64,000 bases of DNA, taken from the NCBI RefSeq assembly GCF_000744095.1, contig NZ_JQLI01000008.1, positions 682,001 through 746,000 of the forward strand. The letters run 5' to 3'. Position numbers and translations under genes: made by a program. This stretch comes from Cupriavidus necator A5-1. GTDB lineage: Bacteria; Pseudomonadota; Gammaproteobacteria; Burkholderiales; Burkholderiaceae. Below the pieces are notes generated by a model. The model was not told where the DNA came from and searched no databases. It worked only from the letters and a program-made list of their open reading frames with translations. This document shows, piece after piece, positions 57,561-64,000 of this stretch. Numbering within the stretch: the stretch's first letter is position 1; each line of letters opens with the position of its first letter.

Positions 57561-60500
57561 TCGCGCGCCTGATCCTGGCTTCGATCCGCCACCGCTTCCT
57601 CGTGCTGCTGGCCACGGTCCTGCTTACCGCATGGGGCCTGTGGGCCGTGCGCAGCACGCCGCTCGACGCCCTGCCTGACCTGTCCGATGTGCAGGTCATC
57701 ATCCGCACGCCGTTTCCCGGCCAGGCGCCGCAGATCGTCGAGAACCAGGTCACGTATCCACTGACCACCACGATGATGTCGGTACCCGGCGCCAGGACGG
57801 TGCGGGGCTATTCGTTCTTCGGCGACTCCTTTGTCTACGTGCTGTTCGAGGATGGCACCGACCTGTACTGGGCGCGCTCGCGCGTGCTGGAATATCTGAA
57901 CCAGGTGCAATCGCGCCTGCCCGCCGCCGCCAGGCCGGCGCTGGGGCCCGACGCGACCGGCGTCGGCTGGATCTACGAGTACGCGCTGGTGGACAAGACC
58001 GGCAAGCACGATCTCGGCCAGTTGCGCGCACTGCAGGACTGGTTCCTGCGCTTCGAGCTCAAATCGCTGCCAAACGTCGCCGAGGTCGCGTCGCTGGGCG
58101 GCATGGTGAAGCAGTTCCAGGTCGTGCTGATGCCGGACCGGATGCGCGCCTACAACCTCTCGCAAGGCAAGGTACTGGCCGCGCTCAAAGGCGCCAACCA
58201 GGAAGCCGGCGGCTCGGTGCTGGAAATGGGCGAGGCCGAGTACATGGTCCGCGCCAGCGGCTACCTGAAGACGCTCGACGATTTCCGGCAGATCCCGCTG
58301 GTGACCAGCGACGCCGGGATTCCGGTGCGGCTGGGCGATGTCGCTACCGTGCAGCTTGGTCCGGAGACGCGGCGCGGCATCGCCGAACTCGACGGCGAGG
58401 GCGAGGTTGCCGGCGGCGTCATCGTGATGCGCTCGGGCAAGAACGCGCTGGAAACCATCGAGGCCGTCAAGGCCAGGCTCGCAACGCTGCAGAAGAGCCT
58501 GCCGGCCGGCGTGCAGATCGTCAGCACCTACGACCGCTCCGCGCTGATCCACCGCGCGGTGGAAAACCTGACCCACAAGCTGGTCGAAGAGTTCGTCGTT
58601 GTCGCGCTGGTCTGCCTGCTGTTCCTGTTCCACCTGCGTTCCGCGCTGGTGGCCATAGTCTCGCTGCCGCTGGGCGTGCTGGCGGCCTTCCTGGTGATGC
58701 GCTACCAGGGCATCAACGCCAACATCATGTCGCTGGGCGGCATTGCCATCGCCATCGGCGCCATGGTCGATGCCGCGGTCGTGATGATCGAGAACGCGCA
58801 CAAGCACCTGGAGCACTGGCATGCGGACCATCCGGGGCGCAAGCTGACGGGCAGCGAGCGCTGGAGCGTGATCGGGCAGGCGGCGGCCGAGGTGGGGCCG
58901 GCGCTGTTCTTCTCGCTGCTGATCATCACGCTGTCGTTTATCCCGGTATTTACGCTGGAGGCGCAGGAGGGCCGGCTGTTCTCGCCGCTGGCCTTTACCA
59001 AGACCTATTCAATGGCGGCGGCGGCAGGCCTGTCGGTAACGCTGGTCCCGGTGCTGATGGGCTACCTGATCCGCGGCCGGATTCCGTCGGAGCAGTCCAA
59101 CCCGTTGAGCCGATGGCTGATCCGCGCCTATCGCCCAGTGCTGGCGCGGGTGCTGGCCTGGCCGAAGACCACCCTGGCGATCGCCGCAGTGCTGCTGGCC
59201 GCGACGGCGTGGCCGGTCATGCGGATCGGCGGCGAATTCATGCCGCCGCTCGACGAGGGCGACTTGCTCTATATGCCGTCGGCGTTGCCGGGGCTATCCG
59301 CCGGCAAGGCGGCGCAGTTGCTGCAACAGACCGATCGCCTGATCAGGACCGTGCCAGAGGTAGCGACTGTGTTTGGCAAGGCAGGCCGCGCCGATACCGC
59401 GACCGATCCGGCACCGCTGGAGATGTTCGAGACCACCATCCAGTTCAAGCCACGCGACCAGTGGCGTGCCGGCATGACCACCGACACGCTGGTGGAGGAA
59501 CTCGACCGCGTGGTGAAGGTGCCGGGTTTGTCCAATATCTGGGTGCCGCCGATCCGCAACCGGATTGACATGCTGGCCACCGGCATCAAGAGCCCGGTCG
59601 GCATCAAGGTGGCGGGCGCCGACCTGAAGGAGATCGACCGCCTGGCAACGCGCATCGAGGAGGCTGTCAAGACCGTGCCGGGCGTCACGTCGGCGCTGGC
59701 CGAGCGCCTGGCGGGCGGGCGCTACGTCGATATCGATATCGACCGCCTGGCGGCCGGCAGGTACGGCCTCAATATCGCGGACGTGCAGAGCGTGGTCTCG
59801 TCGGCCATCGGCGGCGACAATGTTGGCGAGGTGGTCGATGGTCTGGCGCGCTTCCCCATCAACGTTCGCTATCCGCGCGATTACCGCGATTCGGTGGAGC
59901 AATTGCGCAGCCTGCCCATCGTCACCGACAGGGGCCAGCAGATCGTGCTGTCCGACGTGGCGCGCATCCAGGTGGTGCAGGGGCCGCCGATGCTGCGCAG
60001 CGAGAACGCCCGCCTGTCCGGCTGGGTGTATGTCGACCTCCGCGGGCGCGACCTGCGCTCGGCCGTCCACGATATGCAGGCCGCCGTCGCGCGGGCGGTC
60101 CCGATGCCGGCCGGCTACTCGGTGAGCTGGTCGGGGCAGTTCGAATACCTGGAGCGGGCCGCCGCCAGGCTGAAGGTGGTGGTGCCGTTCACGCTGCTGA
60201 TCATCTTCGTGCTGCTTTACCTGGTGTTCGGCCGTCTCGATGAAGCGCTGCTGATCATGGGCACGCTGCCGCTGGCGCTGATCGGCGGCTTCTGGCTGCT
60301 TTACCTGCTGGGCTACAACCTGTCGGTTGCCGGCGTGGTCGGCTTTATCGCGCTGGCAGGCGTGGCGGCGGAATTCGGCGTCATCATGCTCCTCTATCTG
60401 AAGCAGGCATGGACCGCGCGCGAGGCTCAGGGCGACGCCAGCCTGCCCGCGCTGCTTGACGCCATCCAGGAAGGCGCAGTGCTACGCGTGCGCCCCAAGG

Positions 60501-60727
60501 CCATGACCGTTGCCGTCATCCTTGCCGGTCTGGTGCCGATCATGTGGTCGCATGGCACCGGCTCGGAGGTCATGCAGCGTATTGCAGCGCCAATGGTCGG
60601 CGGCATGCTTACGGCGCCTTTGCTTTCGTTGTTCGTGGTGCCGGCGGTGTACCTGCTGCTACGTCGGCGCCACATCACAACGCCTTCTGGTTCCACCCAC
60701 CCTTCACTTCAACGGAAACCGCAATGA
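57557..60727 (+). CDS. cusA: Cu(I)/Ag(I) efflux RND pump CusA
   Basis: 1056 residues, 12 membrane helices and two large periplasmic loops. Motifs of the heavy-metal efflux (HME) family: STPLDALPDLSDVQVIIRT at the N terminus and GGIAIAIGAMVDAAVVMIENAHKHLEHW in helix 4, with Asp for proton relay. The AMVDAA form, the cusF partner and the Met-rich adaptors favour monovalent copper/silver over zinc/cobalt export. It exports metal from periplasm or cytosol through CusC. It overlaps cusF by ATGA (60724-60727). Confidence 0.93.
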   Translation: MIARLILASIRHRFLVLLATVLLTAWGLWAVRSTPLDALPDLSDVQVIIRTPFPGQAPQIVENQVTYPLTTTMMSVPGARTVRGYSFFGDSFVYVLFEDGTDLYWARSRVLEYLNQVQSRLPAAARPALGPDATGVGWIYEYALVDKTGKHDLGQLRALQDWFLRFELKSLPNVAEVASLGGMVKQFQVVLMPDRMRAYNLSQGKVLAALKGANQEAGGSVLEMGEAEYMVRASGYLKTLDDFRQIPLVTSDAGIPVRLGDVATVQLGPETRRGIAELDGEGEVAGGVIVMRSGKNALETIEAVKARLATLQKSLPAGVQIVSTYDRSALIHRAVENLTHKLVEEFVVVALVCLLFLFHLRSALVAIVSLPLGVLAAFLVMRYQGINANIMSLGGIAIAIGAMVDAAVVMIENAHKHLEHWHADHPGRKLTGSERWSVIGQAAAEVGPALFFSLLIITLSFIPVFTLEAQEGRLFSPLAFTKTYSMAAAAGLSVTLVPVLMGYLIRGRIPSEQSNPLSRWLIRAYRPVLARVLAWPKTTLAIAAVLLAATAWPVMRIGGEFMPPLDEGDLLYMPSALPGLSAGKAAQLLQQTDRLIRTVPEVATVFGKAGRADTATDPAPLEMFETTIQFKPRDQWRAGMTTDTLVEELDRVVKVPGLSNIWVPPIRNRIDMLATGIKSPVGIKVAGADLKEIDRLATRIEEAVKTVPGVTSALAERLAGGRYVDIDIDRLAAGRYGLNIADVQSVVSSAIGGDNVGEVVDGLARFPINVRYPRDYRDSVEQLRSLPIVTDRGQQIVLSDVARIQVVQGPPMLRSENARLSGWVYVDLRGRDLRSAVHDMQAAVARAVPMPAGYSVSWSGQFEYLERAAARLKVVVPFTLLIIFVLLYLVFGRLDEALLIMGTLPLALIGGFWLLYLLGYNLSVAGVVGFIALAGVAAEFGVIMLLYLKQAWTAREAQGDASLPALLDAIQEGAVLRVRPKAMTVAVILAGLVPIMWSHGTGSEVMQRIAAPMVGGMLTAPLLSLFVVPAVYLLLRRRHITTPSGSTHPSLQRKPQ

Positions 60728-61062
60728 AATCCGCCAAGACTCTCGCATTCGTACTGGCTTTCGCCACCATGCCGGCCGCATTCGCGGCGGGCTCAATGGG
60801 CGGCATGGACATGAAGCCGTCCGCCGCCTCGCAACCGGCGCCGCAACCCGTGGTGGCCGAGATCAGGAAGATCGATGTGCAGGCCGGCAAGGTCACGCTG
60901 AAGCATGGTCCTATCGCCAACCTCGGAATGGGCCCGATGACCATGGCATTTCCGGTCAAGGACCGGGCTTCGCTGAAGAACTTCAAGGAGGGCGATGGGG
61001 TATCGGCCACCTTCGACAACGTCGACGGAAAACCGACTGTCGTAGAGATGCGGCACAAGTAA
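60724..61062 (+). CDS. cusF: Periplasmic copper/silver chaperone CusF
   Basis: 112 residues. Signal peptide (MKSAKTLAFVLAFATMPAAFA), a short Met-containing segment (SMGGMDMK), then the CusF OB fold with the metal site VTLKHGPIANLGMGPMTMAF. In E. coli CusF the ligands are His, two Met and a capping Trp; here Trp is replaced by Leu/Gly in the same stretch, so the cation-pi contact may be absent. It delivers Cu(I)/Ag(I) to CusB. Last gene of the operon. Confidence 0.9.
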   Translation: MKSAKTLAFVLAFATMPAAFAAGSMGGMDMKPSAASQPAPQPVVAEIRKIDVQAGKVTLKHGPIANLGMGPMTMAFPVKDRASLKNFKEGDGVSATFDNVDGKPTVVEMRHK

Positions 61063-61076
61063 ATCGCGACGGTGAC

Positions 61077-61104
61077 GCGCAACCGCGGCGGAGAGCGGTT
61101 GTGC
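61077..61104. terminator. Hairpin between convergent cusF and GH128-like genes
   Basis: Nine-base arms GCGCAACCG/CGGTTGTGC (one G-T pair) around a 10-base loop, no T-tract. It lies in the 55-base convergent spacer and may stop transcription in either direction. Confidence 0.45.
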
Positions 61105-61117
61105 ACCGCTCCCCTGC

Positions 61118-62065
61118 TCAGTACGGCAGGCTGAGGTAATACCGCCCAAGCTCCGTCAGTGCCCCATCGGCGGCCAGCAGGCTGGTGAAATGGACGTCAT
61201 GGCCCCACCTGCCCGTGAACCACGCGTACCGGAACACGTCAGCGCGCTGCTCACACGTTGCCACCATCTCCTGCATCTGCCGCTTCTGCTTGTCCAGCGT
61301 GTCGATCTGCGCGCCGTCGTTGCCTGCGTGCCAGTTGGCAAACTCCGTTACCCAGAACGGCTTGCCGTACTTCGCCAGGCGATCGAGCTGGCCGCCGAGG
61401 CCATAGTCGTACCAGTGGAACGCGAGGTAGTCGATGCGTGGGTCGCGCCCGCCATTGGCGGTCCGATACGCAGCGTAGAACGCGTCGAGCCACGTCACCG
61501 GGTCTTCATAGCCAGGCATCGTTCCCCATGTGATCGCGGGGCCGACCAGTTTCACGCCGGTGCGGGCGGCGATGCTCTCGTAGCGGGGCCATGCGGCAGC
61601 GGCGGCGGCCGGCGAGAGGTTGGCCTGGTCGACCAGGTTCGGCTCATTCATCAGCAGCAGGTACCGGATGCCCGGACGGGCAAGCAGGTAAGCCTCGACG
61701 GCGACTGCGTCGAAGTTGTCGTTCCAGAGCATGGGGATATGGTCCATGCCATAGGCGGACTTGGCGTCGGCAGGCGCCGCGGCGTTCGGTTGCGCCGCCC
61801 AGTTGTACCACCACGAGACGCCGGGCGCCAAGGCGGCAAAGTCGGCCGCGCTGGCGAGATCGTAGGCGATGCCTCGCTTGGTGCTCTTGCCGGTCACCGG
61901 TATCGACGCAGGGGGCGTGGCGGGCGCCATGGCCGGCGGCGTGCCTCCATTGCCGTCGTTGCCATTCTTCGTGGTGTTGTCTTCCCCGCCACCCCCGCAC
62001 GCGGCGAGTGCGAATGCCATCATCACTGCCAGCAGGCAGTGGCCAATACGTTTGCGCACGCTCAT
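61118..62065 (-). CDS. GH128-like glycoside hydrolase lipoprotein
   Basis: 315 residues. Lipoprotein signal peptide with the lipobox ALAAC, then a Gly/Asn/Pro-rich linker. The catalytic TIM-barrel domain (Asl1-like) shows RGIAYDLASAADFAALAPGVSWWYNW, the acid/base Glu in LLLMNEPNL, and the nucleophile Glu in PFWVTEFANWH. Family members hydrolyse beta-1,3-glucans. It is anchored to a membrane facing the periplasm or surface. The start at 62065 gives MSVRKRIGHCLL. Convergent with cusF. Confidence 0.82.
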   Translation of the reverse strand: MSVRKRIGHCLLAVMMAFALAACGGGGEDNTTKNGNDGNGGTPPAMAPATPPASIPVTGKSTKRGIAYDLASAADFAALAPGVSWWYNWAAQPNAAAPADAKSAYGMDHIPMLWNDNFDAVAVEAYLLARPGIRYLLLMNEPNLVDQANLSPAAAAAAWPRYESIAARTGVKLVGPAITWGTMPGYEDPVTWLDAFYAAYRTANGGRDPRIDYLAFHWYDYGLGGQLDRLAKYGKPFWVTEFANWHAGNDGAQIDTLDKQKRQMQEMVATCEQRADVFRYAWFTGRWGHDVHFTSLLAADGALTELGRYYLSLPY

Positions 62066-62119
62066 TTGGAATTCAGGAATCGGATCGGTCTGCAAGACCA
62101 GCTCTCACGCTTGTGCAAG

Positions 62120-62145
62120 CCTGCCCGCTCCGGAGAGCGGGCAGG
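62120..62145 (-). terminator. Strong hairpin after the DUF1111 gene
   Basis: Perfect 11-bp stem (62120-62130 with 62135-62145). On the minus strand the loop is TCCG closed by C-G, a stable UNCG-type tetraloop. There is no T-tract, so termination or mRNA stabilisation are both possible. Confidence 0.5.
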
Positions 62146-62154
62146 CACCCGGGA

Positions 62155-63999
62155 TTACAGCGACTGCAGGAACGTCGCGATGGCGTCGCGGTCGGCCTTG
62201 GGCAGCGCTTCAAAGCGCGTCCGGCTGTCAGTTGCCTCGCCACCGTGCCACAGGATCGCTTCCAGCAGGTTGCGCGCGCGGCCGTCGTGAAGCAGGCGCA
62301 CGTTCTGGTCGCCGCCCTGGACGAAGCGCAGCGAGCCGATGCCCCACAGCGGAGCGGTACGCCATTGGCTCGGATAGGCGCGCCCCTCGCTGAGGGAGTC
62401 GGCCAGGCCCGGGCCCATGTCGTGCAGCAGCAGGTCGCTGTACGGATGGATGGTCTGTTCGCGCAGTTCGGCAAACGGGTGCGTGTTGCCGGTCTTCATG
62501 GTCGGGGTGTGGCAGGCCACGCACCTGACTTGCGCGAACAGCTCGCTGCCGCGCGCGATCTGCCCGGGATTCACGTCATGCTCCGGCGACACCCGGATTC
62601 CATCCGGGAAGCCGCTGCGCAGGCTGCGCTGGGCCGGCACGCCGATCAGCGACAGGTAGTGCGACAGGCGCTGCAGCTCGGTTTCATTGACCGCGGTGGG
62701 CGCGGTCGAGCCGCGGCAATCCGGTGCGCCACGCTGGCAACCCCGGTCCGGGAAGACCGGAGAGGTCACGCCCATGTCTTTCATCAGCGCGTCAGCGACC
62801 TGTTGCCGGATGCTTCCCTTCGACGCCTTCCAGCCGAAGCGGCCGAGGTGGGTCTTGCCCGTCTCCGGATCGACGATCCAGTTCGGGATGCCCTTGATGC
62901 CGTCGCCATTGGTATCGTTCGGGTCGGCCAGCGCCAGGATGGTGGGCTCGGCAACGGCCTCGAGCAGGCCCATGCCGATCACCTGCGGCGCCTGGCGCGT
63001 CGAGAAGCGCGCCGGAACCGGTCCCTTGAACGCATAGACCGGCTTGACCAGTTCGACCTTCTCGCCATCGGGCAAGGTGCGCACCGTGGTCTCGTACGAC
63101 TGCACGGTCACGTCATAGGCAGGTGCGGCGGGGTCCTGCGCGTGCTGCTGCACGTTGTGGCCGTAGACGGGATCGACCTTGCCGTCGGTCGTGGCGGTCA
63201 GGAACGAGAGCGTGTCGAGCTTGGCGCCGATTCCCACGGCCTTGCTGCGACCGTTGTTGGTATGGCACTCGATACAGCGCGGCTGGTTGTAGCGCGGGCC
63301 GAGCTGGCCGATGTGCGCGGTGAATTTCGGGTTGTCGACATCGTGTTCCGAGTGCGTGCCGTCCAGGAACGAGGTGTGGAACAGGCGCCGGCCCTCGACA
63401 AAGCGCTGGGTGTTGGCGATGCCGATGTTGTTCGCCATCTGCTGGAACACCCGCATCGGTTCTTCCGAATAGTTGTACGAGATGCTCGCCTGGCCGCCCA
63501 GCAGCGTTTCGTCAGGCAGGACCTCTGAGTCCAGGTTCGGGACGATGCCGTACCACGGCCGCATGCCCACGCCCACGACGTAGAGCTGCTCGAACGAGTA
63601 GTAGCGGCTGCCGCCGCCATCGACCACCGGATCGCGCTTGAGCCTGGGTGCCGGTGCCAGTTCGATCCGGTCACCGATCTTCAGCGGACTGTGCGGGTCG
63701 GTACGCCAGTTGGAATCGACCACCATCATGCAATCCTCGCGCGGCTGCCCCTCGCGGCAGATCGGCAGGCCGCCTTCCTTCGGATTGTTGAAGCCGAAGT
63801 TCAGCGCCCAGCCGTAGTCGCGCACGTTGGGATCGAGGACATTGCGGAACAGGCTGAAGGTGGTGCCGTCGAAGATGCCCTGGTTCACCCGCAGGTAAAT
63901 CTCGATGCGCTGGCGCCCGGCCGGCACATGGTCGCGGATCTCGAGGCCGAAGGTGCGGTTCTGGAAGTAGAAGGTAGGGAAGGTCAGGTAGCGGCCCGG
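62155..63999 (-). CDS. Di-haem oxidoreductase family protein (DUF1111), 5' end outside window
   Basis: At least 614 residues; the frame runs to the right edge, so the start is missing. Two c-type haem motifs are visible: CIECHTNNG in the middle and CVACHTPTMK near the C terminus. They lie in the DUF1111 thiol-oxidoreductase-like domain with related blocks (VIGMGLLEAVAEPTILALADP, GIPNWIVDPETGKTHLGRFGWKA). The part near the right edge (YLTFPTFYFQNRTFGLEIRD, RRIEIYLRVNQGIFDGTT-like) looks like an additional beta-rich domain. Probably periplasmic and redox active; substrate unknown. Ends in GLPKADRDAIATFLQSL-like haem-domain helix. Confidence 0.82.
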   Translation of the reverse strand, partial: PGRYLTFPTFYFQNRTFGLEIRDHVPAGRQRIEIYLRVNQGIFDGTTFSLFRNVLDPNVRDYGWALNFGFNNPKEGGLPICREGQPREDCMMVVDSNWRTDPHSPLKIGDRIELAPAPRLKRDPVVDGGGSRYYSFEQLYVVGVGMRPWYGIVPNLDSEVLPDETLLGGQASISYNYSEEPMRVFQQMANNIGIANTQRFVEGRRLFHTSFLDGTHSEHDVDNPKFTAHIGQLGPRYNQPRCIECHTNNGRSKAVGIGAKLDTLSFLTATTDGKVDPVYGHNVQQHAQDPAAPAYDVTVQSYETTVRTLPDGEKVELVKPVYAFKGPVPARFSTRQAPQVIGMGLLEAVAEPTILALADPNDTNGDGIKGIPNWIVDPETGKTHLGRFGWKASKGSIRQQVADALMKDMGVTSPVFPDRGCQRGAPDCRGSTAPTAVNETELQRLSHYLSLIGVPAQRSLRSGFPDGIRVSPEHDVNPGQIARGSELFAQVRCVACHTPTMKTGNTHPFAELREQTIHPYSDLLLHDMGPGLADSLSEGRAYPSQWRTAPLWGIGSLRFVQGGDQNVRLLHDGRARNLLEAILWHGGEATDSRTRFEALPKADRDAIATFLQSL

Positions 64000-64000
64000 A

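Overview
The window is high-GC chromosomal DNA of a betaproteobacterium. Protein style and gene order point to Burkholderiales, most probably Cupriavidus or a close Ralstonia relative. Indicators are the series ispE, tRNA-Gln, prs, rplY, pth; the chain lptC-lptA-lptB-rpoN-hpf-ptsN-hprK-rapZ; and a copper/silver efflux operon with the cusDCBAF order described in Cupriavidus metallidurans. The genus is an inference, not a database result.

Layout. 1-4.7 kb: two M16 peptidase genes, rsmD, coaD, a ferredoxin. 4.7-6.8 kb: a PhoX-like phosphatase with a possible Pho box. 6.8-13.1 kb (minus strand): pth, rplY, prs, tRNA-Gln, ispE, lolB and a TPR protein. 13.2-17.7 kb: mutM, a dynamin-like GTPase, mutY. 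17.7-27.2 kb (minus strand): a LON-domain protein, rapZ, psiF-like, hprK, ptsN, hpf, rpoN, lptB, lptA, lptC, kdsD, which covers regulatory phosphotransfer plus LPS synthesis and export. 27.4-34.3 kb: a Kef-type antiporter, a ribbon-helix-helix protein, a PfpI-family protein, apt, a LysE exporter, a Na/Pi cotransporter, an adenosine-specific kinase.

34.4-38.8 kb is a scar of mobile DNA. A histidine-phosphatase gene survives only as a frameshifted 5' fragment. It is followed by an IS607-type element (serine recombinase plus TnpB, with a hairpin-rich 3' end that looks like the TnpB guide RNA). Next comes a short unassigned stretch, then a complete IS630-family element whose transposase is broken by an 8-bp tandem duplication. 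38.8-44.2 kb returns to core genes: uvrA, an MFS transporter, ssb.

44.3-54 kb is accessory. It begins with an arsenic fragment (arsR, arsI, and a chimeric pseudogene joining the 5' part of arsC to the 3' part of an aquaporin gene). It continues with a GntR-controlled catabolic cluster of unknown substrate: PLP aminotransferase, MFS, amidase, second MFS, an Asp/Glu-racemase-fold protein without the usual cysteines, and a 2-oxo-acid hydratase-type enzyme. A palindrome TTTTG-N4-CAAAA occurs once on each side of the regulator/aminotransferase divergent region and is the probable operator.

54.2-61.1 kb is a translationally coupled cusDCBAF operon for periplasmic Cu(I)/Ag(I) efflux. The window closes with a GH128-like lipoprotein and a di-haem DUF1111 protein whose 5' end lies beyond the right edge. 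The most noteworthy items are the arsC-aquaporin chimera, the TnpB with a relocated catalytic glutamate and its RNA scaffold, and the unassigned catabolic cluster.
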